This document shows, in pieces, positions 44,301 to 54,187 of a stretch of DNA of 64,000 nt. Under the pieces are notes generated by a model that had not been told where the DNA came from, made no database searches, and saw only the letters and a list, made by a program, of their open reading frames with translations. A program made the position numbers and the translations under genes. Numbering within the stretch: the stretch's first letter is position 1; the number at the start of each line of letters is the position of its first letter. The DNA comes from Liolophura sinensis (lineage: Eukaryota > Mollusca > Polyplacophora > Chitonida > Chitonidae), in assembly GCF_032854445.1 (NCBI RefSeq), contig NC_088307.1, positions 23,821,953-23,885,952 on the forward strand. The letters run 5' to 3'.

Positions 44301-45446
44301 CTCGTTTGATACTTTGAGCAAATTCTTTGCTTACTTTGTCTTGTAATACTTTAAGCGGTTCATTTCTCGTTTGATACTTTTAGCACGTTATGTTTACGTT
44401 CGTGTTTGATGCTTTGGGCAAATTTTATGCTTAATTTCTCATTTGGTACTTTGGGCAAATCTTATATATGTTTTTTTCCTATTGATGAGCACGTCATTTG
44501 TTTACTTTTTCATTAGCCACTTTAAGCAGATTTTGATACTTTGATACTCTGAGCAAACTCTCTGCTTACTCTTGTCTCGGTGTTTACGCAGCACTCAAGA
44601 ATATTTCACTGATACGGCGGTGGAAAGCATTAGGGTGAGATAAAACCGGGCTAATCCCGCTGTGCTGGTGGGCCTTCCTACGTACGACCAGAGAGGAAGC
44701 CAGCATAAGCCCTGGCACGCTAAGGTTCCACAAGTTCCATCTTCTTTTACCTACCATTCCATTTGAAACGTTAGGCAGTTCGTCAATTTATTTTCGATCT
44801 TGATACTTTGAACACATCCTCTGTTAATTTATATTTCATTTGATTTCTTGAGAATATCTTCTGATTAGGCTTTTTCACTCGTCCAAACTGGGCAAAATGA
44901 GTATTGTGGTTGCGCTCGGCGATTGCCCGTCTCGATAGTTGCTTTACACACTTTATAAGCGCGTTTAGTTTTGTATTTGATGCCTTGGGTTTTGTTTACT
45001 TTCTCATTTGATACCTTGGATTATGTTTACTCTTAAATTTGATACTTTGGATTTTGTTTACTTTCTCATTTGATACTCTGGGCTTTTCTATACTTTCTCT
45101 GTTTGATACTTTGGGTTTTGTTTACTTTCTCATTTGATACTTAGGGTTCTGTTTACTTTCTAACGTTTTCATTCGATGCTTTACGCTCTGCTTACCTTGT
45201 ATTCCATAGTTTCAATAAATTGTGTCTACCTTTCCTTTACAAATGTAAATCAAAGTCTTTAACAATATTCTAAATTAAAACTTATTAATTTTCTTAAACG
45301 GTTTCTCATGTTCTTTCAACTTTCAAACATCCTTTGCAAATGCTGTTCACGGTATAGATTTCCATATTTACATACATATACAGTCATGAAATAAAATGGA
45401 AATTTTGTTTCTTTCAGGGCTATTTTGGGACAGAGATGACGGATAA
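41229..45446 (+). CDS. Unrecognised small four-exon gene (about 147 aa)
   Basis: Exons 41229-41361, 42293-42415, 43496-43654 and 45418-45446 join with GT/AG sites, all three introns in phase 1, to give 148 codons including stop. The predicted protein has a basic N-terminus (MEKKLNRTNEK, RPVMTWKRRW), a Pro-rich middle (RPNLPKPPPK), a second basic block (RKESKRDPRMRREKRAY), an acidic segment (ESDTDEEDHG) and ends LFWDRDDG. There is no signal peptide or membrane segment; it could be nuclear or cytoplasmic. The start is the first ATG of an upstream-open frame that meets a TGA at 41115. CRE-like sites lie just before it and AATAAA at 45513-45518 follows. I do not recognise the family; the exon model is a by-eye prediction. 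Confidence 0.5.
41923..42055 (-). mobile_element. SINE A, minus, 5'-truncated, in intron 1 of the small gene
   Basis: Contains tttacgccgcgtactcaaga, ggaaaccggacagagcccag and cgaccatccacagcttgctg. Confidence 0.8.
42293..42415 (+). CDS. Small gene, exon 2
   Basis: 123 nt, phase 1 to 1, acceptor tttcttgaag and donor gtaagt. Ser/Pro-rich: PSPLSLPSNQIQFPL and RPNLPKPPPKTESH. Confidence 0.5.
43190..43358 (+). mobile_element. SINE A, 5'-truncated, in intron 2 of the small gene
   Basis: Body ccagcaacctgcgtatggtc, ctctgcccggtttcctccca and a TAAA tail. Confidence 0.85.
43496..43654 (+). CDS. Small gene, exon 3
   Basis: 159 nt, phase 1 to 1, acceptor ttattgtacag and donor gtaaaa. It encodes HNLGYTILPPIRKESKRD then a charged stretch ending DTDEEDHGPTT. 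Confidence 0.5.
43836..45200 (+). repeat. Degenerate about 30-36-bp tandem array
   Basis: Recurring ttctcatttgatactttg followed by agcaaa, ggcaaa or ggttttg and tttac-type ends, spread over 1.3 kb of intron 3. It is old, as shown by its divergence and by a SINE inserted at 44580-44718. Confidence 0.75.
44580..44718 (-). mobile_element. SINE A, minus, partial, inside the degenerate array
   Basis: Contains gcagcactcaagaatatttc, aaaccgggctaatcccgc and gaccagagaggaagccagca. Confidence 0.8.
45418..45446 (+). CDS. Small gene, exon 4 (terminal)
   Basis: Acceptor gtttctttcag is strong. In phase 1 it reads LFWDRDDG then TAA at 45444-45446. An alternative terminal exon starting near 45884 is also open in this phase. 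Confidence 0.4.
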
Positions 45447-45512
45447 GTATGCTGAGGACAACTGTATTGTTTATCCGTGTTTCATTTCAAAACATCCTGT
45501 GACTCGTGCGCC

Positions 45513-45518
45513 AATAAA
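45513..45518 (+). terminator. Candidate polyadenylation signal of the small gene
   Basis: AATAAA, 67 nt after the predicted stop, followed by a T-rich segment and an (AT)n tract. Confidence 0.45.
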
Positions 45519-45562
45519 AGAAGCTTCAACCCATTATACGCATCATGCGGCTTTGTCTTTAC

Positions 45563-45564
<2 letters not shown>

Positions 45565-45618
<54 letters not shown>
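45565..45618. repeat. (AT)n microsatellite
   Basis: Pure TA repeat. It creates an artificial YIYIYI reading frame. Confidence 0.95.
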
Positions 45619-45622
<4 letters not shown>

Positions 45623-45697
45623 ACTTTTAAACTAACATGTACAAGATTTGGATACTGATTTCATTTATTCATCTAGAAATTCCTTCGCCTTTCCAGC

Positions 45698-45840
45698 ATC
45701 AATGGAAACTGTTGACTGCTTCTCTTTGTCTTAATTTCGTACTTCATATACTGTCTTAATTTTGGTTTTTGTTGAACACTGTTTTGGAAATCGATCTTGC
45801 GATTATTGACCGGGAACTTCCATTAACTGACGGCTGAAAT
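45698..45840 (+). repeat. Direct repeat E, right copy
   Basis: Counterpart of 39619-39770 in the same orientation, about 6.1 kb away and moderately diverged. Confidence 0.75.
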
Positions 45841-46861
45841 ACCCCTAGATTTATTTTAACGATGTTGAGCATTGACGATTTCAGGACAGTATCTGTGCAT
45901 AAGAAATTTGACCATCCCATTTTTCATTTTCATTGGCTTATTTCTGAATTTGACTTTGATTCAAAGAACATGCATAGCATTAAAGAATTTTAAAAATACA
46001 CGACAACGGTCATGTGCCCGGAGAGAACCACCGCACTTTGACTTGCATCTGACGTTATCTCCTGACTTGAAACAGCAACCAATCCGGTGAAAAATGATTG
46101 GTTTGTTTTGAGCCGGCGAAGATAGAACCGGAGGACATTATGAAAGCCATCACAGCTTGCAAAGTATGTAAAGTCATAACTATCTATATGACATTCTTTG
46201 TCACATGGTGCTTTAAAAAAAACATAGACAAAAACAGAGACTGGAAAATATCGTTGTTTAATGACGTTATCAGAATGGGTCTGCACATACATATTTTACA
46301 CAGATGAAATCATGTACAACACAATTGTCTCCAAAGCTCTACCATAAGCTATATACTTCACGATCTTTATGGCAAGTAAAAAAAAGTTTACACGAAGTTT
46401 TTACAAATATACGATGCAGCAGTGTACCTTTCGCTCAAACTCCCACCCCTATACTTTCGAATGGACTCCTCCATAATGTGGTGACAACCAGAATATCCAA
46501 TGTACTATGTGGAATAGATATCCCATGTGTAGGCCACCTGTTTACAGGTGTCCGTTTACAAAACACATGACACTGTATCATATCTCTAGCGAATGTGCAA
46601 CACACAATCAAACAATGAATATTACAAGTTTTCTTTTCTTCTAGACTCTCATTCAAGGTCAAGTTTCTTGGAAAAAAAAAACAACTTGAAATTGAAACCG
46701 GTGTTAATTGATATTTTAATTGGGATGGACTTTTTTTTTTGGTAAATGTACATGTATTTAACAGCAGTTACAACTATGACTCCAATATACACTTATAGCC
46801 ATATTGAAGATCGCCAACACAGAGCCACTAGTCAACATGCAGTTCATACAAACAGTTCATA

Positions 46862-47008
46862 TTTATTTCATTTATTTGATTGGTGTTTTACACCGTACTC
46901 AAGAATATTTCACTTATACGAGGGCGGCCAGCTTTGTGGTGGGAGGAAACCGGGCAGAGCCCAAAGGGAAACCCACAACCATCCACATGTTGTTAGCCAA
47001 ACAGCTCC
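46862..47008 (-). mobile_element. 5'-truncated SINE A with a perfect 15-bp target duplication
   Basis: Flanked by tacaaacagttcata at 46847-46861 and 47009-47023. The body reads ggtgttttacaccgtactca and ggaaaccgggcagagccc. Confidence 0.9.
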
Positions 47009-47079
47009 TACAAACAGTTCATACACTGAGTAAAAACTACACATGCCTCCCGATTATAGACACGTGGATTCTTACAGAA

Positions 47080-47930
47080 AAGGCAATCCTGTAAATAGTA
47101 AATACATGGACAAGACTCTTTAAAGTTGCCACAGAATACTCCAAATATGTGTGTTCAAACTAACACGACAATTTTTCAAATAGTGAATACAGAGAGAAAG
47201 GTTTAAAGTTGCCACAGGCAATACATGCGTTCCTACCAAGAAGGCCATCTTGTAAACTGTGAATATGGACAGAAAGGTTTAAAGTTGCCACAGGCAATAC
47301 ATGCGTTCCTACCAGGAAGGCAACCTTGTAAACAGTGAACACGGACAGAAAGGTTAAAAGCTGCCACAGAAAATCCCTGTGTTCTTCCGCGAATACTTGG
47401 ACAGGAAGGTATACGGTTGCAACAGACTCTTACACAATACGTGTGCTCCTACCAGGAAGTCAATGTTGTAAACAGTGAACACTGAAAAAAAATTTTACCA
47501 CAGAAAAGGCATGTGTTCCTGCAGAAGAGTGAATAAATATAGGCTGGAAGGTTCAAAGTTGCCACAGACTGCACACAATGAAAGGTCTTAAACAGAGAAA
47601 GCAAACTTGCAAACACAGAATACATCATCAAAAAAAGTTCAATGTTGCCACATTGCCACGTTGTTCAATGACAGCACAAAACGTTTGTGCTCACAGACAG
47701 AGAAGGCAAACTTGCAAACGATGAATACCTCAACTGGATGGTTCACAGTTGCCACATAATATCCACAATGCAAGTGTCCATACAGACATGCCAGAGAAGG
47801 TAAACTTGCAAACGATGAATACCTCTACCGGATGGTTCAAAATTGCCACAGAATACCCACAATGCAAGTGTCCATACAGACATGCAGGAGACGGTAAACT
47901 TGCAAACAGTAAATACATAAAATACAGGTC
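47080..47930. repeat. Degenerate tandem array, roughly 70-90 bp period
   Basis: Repeats of aaagttgccacag then a variable segment, gttcctaccaggaaggc-like, and ttgtaaacagtgaatac-like. The open frames across it on both strands carry no recognisable domain. Confidence 0.75.
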
Positions 47931-48229
47931 GGAAAGTTCAATATTAAACGCCACCAAATATTTGCAATTAGAGGTCGTTACATGGCAACCAGTATTCCTT
48001 AGAACTAGCATACTAATTATGATATCGACTATACGTGATGACAATGTTGATATTGCATTCTTCCTACAGGTGAAACACTTATTAGCCCGAAATACATCGA
48101 ATAGGGCCTTTATATCAGCAGAAATTAAGAACATGTATCTGACATTGCTCTTTTCAAACATGTATTAATTTTTACCACAACAATGAAGATAGCTCCCAAC
48201 AATAGGCCATATCAAGATTATAAAAAAAA

Positions 48230-48290
48230 AGACTACGGCAAAACCAGAGCAGTGAAGATATTACGATAGTTGGCAAATGGTCTCAAAGAA
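48230..48290 (-). repeat. Single copy of dispersed repeat D
   Basis: Plus strand: ggcaaaaccagagcagtgaa then acgatagttggcaaatggtc, matching the core and flank of the 48-bp array. Confidence 0.7.
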
Positions 48291-48299
48291 GGATTTAGA

Positions 48300-51200
48300 A
48301 AGTTGCCATGTATATTTCGTTATAAGGTAAAAGCATAACCATATAAGGAAGTAACCAATGAAATAAACTTTCACTAACCATTTGGATTGAGCACGCATTT
48401 AATACTGGAGTGTATGGGGACCTGTCAAACACCTCGTAGCAGGACACTGCCATCATTTTACTAACGTCAATAGTTCCTCTTCCAGCTCACTGTACTGACG
48501 TCACATAAGAACAGAACGGTGTTACAGCAGAAACTGATACAATATAACATTGTAGACGTTAGGCCACAATCCAGTTTTGACATAACAATGGCTCAAAGCC
48601 CTGCTTTAAGCAAGCACCTTACGGGGTCCACCTGATGTAGACAACGCAGGGGGGTCCGCCTAATTTGGTTTCTTCCAATACTTTTAAGTTGTTTACAATG
48701 TTTTATCATCATTCAAGTGATTTTCTGAGAATTATATCATACACTTGAATACAAATTTGAAAAGAGCAAGGCCAAATCTATCAATATCTTGTTAAACAGT
48801 CTATAATTTTATTCGAAAAGGAGATAAAATTAAACCGTCCTTCAGATCTGCCAACTTCTTATCACAAAAACATGTTCACTTTGTACATACCACAAATTAT
48901 AAAAATCAGCTGTAGCATAAACTTTTTCTCTAGCTGACATACATGTAAAAGAAAACACACCCCTCTATTCACCTGTCCTTGAAATGTGACAACTGATGTG
49001 TGCAAATCTGATTTAAACAGCTAGATGAAGGAAATGATCAGTATGATGAAATGGCAAGGAAATTAGAAAACGTGAGAATCTCATCTGAGGTAATTTACTG
49101 GATACAATTGTCATGCTTGTGCGATTCTCAGGTGAAAATGCATTTGGGAGTGCAGGGTAGGGGACTAGACTGAAATACATTGTATTTCCCTTTAAATACA
49201 TGATTCCTCCTAAATTTGATGACACCTGTCAAGTGTTACTATGGCATCAATGACCCTGTTCCAGGTAATTTTTCTGTGATTTCGATCACCTGACTGCAAA
49301 CATGTCTGAATGGTTGGATGAGTATTTCGTCAAAGCTATAAAAAAATCTCCATCTAGAGTTAGCGTTTTGATTCAGTGATTATGGATTAAAACCACTTTG
49401 GCAGTACTACAACCAAAGGATGGTGAAGCTTGTCAGCTTTTTGAAGCTTGTTTTCACCTTAACATGAAAGGCAATAACACAATAAATGATGTAAGCCCAA
49501 AACAGAATCCACACATTTTACTGCTCTTCACAAGGGATAGTGGTAGTGTGTTAGGTTTACATTGTCAAATACTGTTCTTCTCTATACATACATGTACCGG
49601 TAGATGATGACGTAATTGCACATTTAGTTTTCTAGTTCTGTCAAATTCTAACATGCCAAGAATATCTTGTGCAAAAAAGTGTTTGTTCAAGAACACAATT
49701 TAAATGATTTGTTTTAACCTGTATTAAGTGTTCACAAACATCTATTTTCCTAAAATCATTTTTTAAACTCTGACTTGTATTTTGTGGATGAAATGGCAAG
49801 ATTTTATGAATCAATGAAAACTTACTACACATTTAAGCCTCATAATGAATTTAGGCTGTCCTTAAAATTATTTTCCTTGGATACAACCGAACCAACCTTC
49901 CAAAACAAGAGCCATGCTCTAAGTTTTTATTGGGTTTTTGACAAGTTTTTCTCCTAATGTTAATTTTTTAAAATTTCTGATCTTTTCCACTGGCCTTCAA
50001 AAGTTAACTACCCTACCGAGATACCTTACTTCTTCTGATAGTCAAGCAAGGAATTTGTTTTAAGAAAAGCCATAATATGTTGAGCCAATGATTTAAATAT
50101 CAACTACTGTATGGGCATGTAAAATATACTTTCTGAAGAATAAAAAGGCCTTAAAATATTACTTGCATGCCAAATTAATCAAACTTCATAAAAAAACACT
50201 ATTCAATGGCCATATAAAGTTGATGAGTTCATCATAATCAAGATTAAAATGTGTCACATGAAACATGCTAATCTTTCGGTGAAACATGGCAGTTCCATTC
50301 AGCCTGATGATGTCCTTCCAATATTAAACGAAAATATTTGAGTACATACATATCGCAATAATGCTGAAAAACAATAAATCATTACAAAATTGCTCAAAAT
50401 ATACAAACAATGCAAAAAACCTGTGTGAGTTATATATCAGCAAGTGATCAGACAAAACATACTATAAAAAAAGTCCTCACCAAAGTATGCAAATGCTTAA
50501 AACACAACCTGAGGTTTTACAGCAAAGTAATCTTTATGATCAAGCTCCTGTTGGCTGTTTCTCAAAAGGGACTTAAGACGGTCGTAGACTTACGCTCATC
50601 TTAAGTCATAACATTCACATCACCATTTCTCAAAACAAATTTACCACATGAGGCGTTGTAGGTCGGTCGTAACAATGAAAAATGTGCAAACATGGCCCAC
50701 AGACGCCGAACTAAGCACCTGCCTGGACATTATATGCACGTTTCAGTTACCCGCCAGAGAGAATGGACCGGAGAAGTAGTCGCATATATAATCGCCTTTC
50801 GTCAAAGTTTATGATGTTGTTGTTGTTGTCACTACGTCAGTGCATGTATATTTTTTTACCTTTTTTCATTGAGTTTCATTTCTTGTCCAAAACTAAATCG
50901 CTGATAGGTTGTATCAGTTACACCCGTCGGAGATATTTAAGATGTGCTTTGAGGAACTGACGAAGTCAAAAACGTTAGTCCATCGTAAATACCGTACGCT
51001 GTTGTAAAGTTGTAAAGACACTTTTCAGAAACAGCCCAAAAGACAGGAGAAAAGGCCTACATGTAATTTCACTAAGAATAGGCCTACCGGTACATGAAAT
51101 GTCTTAAAATTTTATAAAACAGGTCACAGCTATCAGGAATAGGGTTATAAATTTTAATGATTTGGATTTTTTTTTTTTTTAATGCTGTGCCAATCCAGCT

Positions 51201-53120
51201 TGGATCTGAGTCACCATTTCAGTTAGGGAAAAAAAAAAAAAAAGAGGTTCATTCACTGAGACACTTGGTATTATTACATCCTACGTGCAACACTGTCTAG
51301 GATTGAGAGCGCTAACATTACCACTATTTACTGCATGCATAATGGGATGATATGTATTCCAAATTTAATGCTTTTAAGATCACGAAGAAACCTGTTTTCA
51401 TCCCGTACACCACACTTTTGACACTTTGAGTACAGCACAGGCGACAGGGCCGAGTTCCCGGTTAGAGAATGTAACGATTCAGAGCTGTTAATATGGACAA
51501 AATACGTATGCTGGGAACATCACCAAATGATCTCAGAGCTATGGTGCCTATTCGCATGCTATGTACAATGTAAGTCACAGTCTACAAGCCTCCAACAGCT
51601 AAGCGCTACAAAAACTGCACTACAAAATTGTTAGTAAAAAGTCTTCCAAATCATTTTTTGACCTACATGCACTGTCATTCTTAATCTTTTCTCAAGTTTG
51701 CAAGGAGTTTTACAGCATTTTGTGACGGTATTATTATCTGCAAACTAATAAAATTATACTTTTTTTGAAGCTCTAAGCTGAGCAACCCAACCAATACACT
51801 CTTGTCTTCAATACCAAATTGAAAAGGTGCTTAAATTCCACAAATAGTTTATCTTTCATATGGGAAAAGGTTGAGCAATTAAGGTACTTACTGTTAAGGT
51901 ACTTAAAGCAATAACTTGACAGCAGCCGATTAAGCATAATACAACCATATACGTAAGTACGTGTCTAAAATGTACTTCCTGAAATCTGCAATAGCATTTC
52001 TTAGCTTACATATAGCACTGCATTCCCCTGCCCTAAATAACCTAAAATTTCGTCCATGGCTAAGTTGCTCATTTTTAGAGATTCTGGGAGTTGTATTGAT
52101 TTTAGAAAGGTGCTGTGAGAAGGTAGGAAGGTATCTGGAAGGTAGGATGATATCACAATGGGAAGATGTAAATTTTAGCACCAGAAGTAATATCTCATTT
52201 GCCTTCAAAAATGCTCGTTTGTGGTTGAATTTTTAGGTCATTTAGGGTATATAGATGTAGCCATATAGATGGGTGTATAGAGATATAGATTAGTGTCATA
52301 ATTAACTGGTGTTATTACTTTTTTAAGGAAAGCAGCATGAAGTTACAGACATGTAGGTACTGAATTTAGTGCATGTACATACAGCACTGGGGTACATGCA
52401 GTTCTGCATTTTTTCTCATAATTTTCAAATGGCTCCCTAGTCAGCTTTGTATAAATCTTCGTTCCTTTTTAGCTGAATAAGCTAATAGGAGCCACCAAAA
52501 GCACACTTTGATTACCCTTCCAGTTTACATGAATAGTTGGTATAAGACCAAGACAGACACCTCTGAATTGTCTTTGGTTAACCTATCAATTTGCTGAATG
52601 TACATTTCTGAGGTTGCATGAAGATAAAGACAAGACTGGGGAAAAAAACGGCCTTAATAATTCGGAGTTGTAACAAAAAATCCTTGTATAACAAATACTT
52701 TGTTACAATATATTCTGATACAATATACAACCAGTCAATTGTGTTGAACAATACAGATCATCAAATCAGTAGACGACTCTGGAAAACTAAACATCAGTCT
52801 TCAATGAAAATCTTCAAAAAGAAAACTTGCTTCGGGGAACATTCAAAAGAATCCAAAATCGGTGGAATTTTCACGTAGAACGCACAGTAATTGCATCACA
52901 GCAACATCAGGACACGCCACATGAAAAGTGCAACAAATAAAAAACACCCTTCCAAGTGAATATCACAGATGTATTTACAGGACAGAGACGGGGTCACAGA
53001 ATGTGACAAACCCACATCATGCCAATTTGCTCTCGGGGTCTCTTCAGGTATCTAAGTGACATTGGTTTGAGTAAGATTTGAAGCACAGAAAGGTCTAGCC
53101 TTAATAGATGTCTGACAGCA
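48300..53120. other. Long stretch without a supported gene, between the small gene and MEGF8
   Basis: No exon, SINE A copy or tandem array was recognised. The right end may belong to the MEGF8 3' UTR. Scattered open frames of 60-92 codons look like chance. Confidence 0.45.
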
Positions 53121-53123
53121 TCA

Positions 53124-53129
53124 TTTATT
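53124..53129 (-). terminator. Candidate MEGF8 polyadenylation signal
   Basis: Reverse complement reads AATAAA, about 150 nt after the MEGF8 stop at 53277-53279. A longer 3' UTR is possible. Confidence 0.3.
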
Positions 53130-53276
53130 CCAAGTAGACCACTCATCCAGGTCACCTCTGGACCTACATACAGACTCACTCACATAGGGGAATATTGCAT
53201 TGCCCAGAATAAGCATAAGAAACGTTGATCTAAAACAAAACCTAAAAAAAAAAAACATTAACATGTTAAAAACATG

Positions 53277-54187
53277 TTAAGCAAATGAAGCACTGTATCG
53301 CCGCCTTATATTTACTTTCTGACTATGAGTTCCTGCAGGGCCCGTATGAAGGCGCGTTGTCAGCGCAGAACCCAGCGACAGTTTTGATGGTGCGCTGTTA
53401 CCCCCTGGAAGGCGCAATATAACTGTTCCCACCGCGGCGATTCCATCGTCTGTGGGCTCCACAGCAATGGGGGCAAGGTTAAATGGGCACTCACGCCCGG
53501 GGGTTGGATTGCTCCCCGTATTCGACGGATCCACATGATTGGTGCGGATTTTGGGAAGCCGATTGTTTCTTCGTGTGAACGCTGGCTGTAGGCCTGTCAC
53601 AGGTTCTTGTTCTATGTAAACGAGGACACGTGCAAATGGTCGCGACGCCATGTGTTTCATTTCCCGGGCGCGCTGCTGGCGTGTTCGCCTGGCGTCGAAT
53701 GTCTGCTTCACTTTCCACAACAACACACATTTGGCCAAGAACAGGAAAAAACAGGAGAAAAACACTGAGAAGAACACGAAGAGATCTATATGGGGCTGAT
53801 CCTGCCTGAAGTACAAGCTCCCGAATGTCTTGTTGCTGGAAGTGATGCCGCGGCTGCGCAAAATCACATAAAACCTAGAGGAACGTAAGTTATGGACGTC
53901 CAAGGGCAGTGTGATGACCAATCGGAAAGTGACGTTCTTGACCAGCAGCAGAGTCTTGGCGTAGTCCACTGTGACAAACGTGTTGAGCTCGTTAGCCTCC
54001 ATCTCCAGCTTTCTATAACTGCTCTTGTCGTGAGAGCAGTTCACTATGTTTCGCCGCTGCCCATGGAAAACCGTGTTCTGACCGGACATTAAATGGTAGT
54101 TGGGGTCGATGAGAACTGTGTGAAACCCAAGAGGGTCAACGTCCACCAAGAATGTGTCTTCACACGGCGAGAAATACACATCTGCAG
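53277..54187 (-). CDS. MEGF8: MEGF8 last coding exon: membrane-proximal domain, TM helix, cytoplasmic tail
   Basis: 911 nt, phase 1, TAA at 53277-53279. About 145 extracellular residues start ADVYFSPCEDTFLVDVDPLG and carry sequons NCS, NVT and NKT. They are followed by RQDQPHIDLF, one membrane helix of about 23 residues, a basic stop-transfer (WKVKQTFDARRTRQQRAREM), MASRPFARV (the motif linked in this family to E3-ligase recruitment), then EPTDDGIAAVGTVILRLPGG. A continuous frame extends upstream of the acceptor, but the clean tttccttttcag and the phase match to 55317 favour the splice. Confidence 0.92.

Noticed and set aside
46460-46610. Possible second LINE zinc-knuckle (CPFTKHMTLYHISSEC in one plus frame)
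   Set aside because: One of the expected cysteines is missing and no other retrotransposon sequence flanks it.
47730-48168. Overlapping 139-143-codon frames on both strands
   Set aside because: They cover the degenerate 70-90-bp array on opposite strands and cannot both be real. Neither shows a domain.
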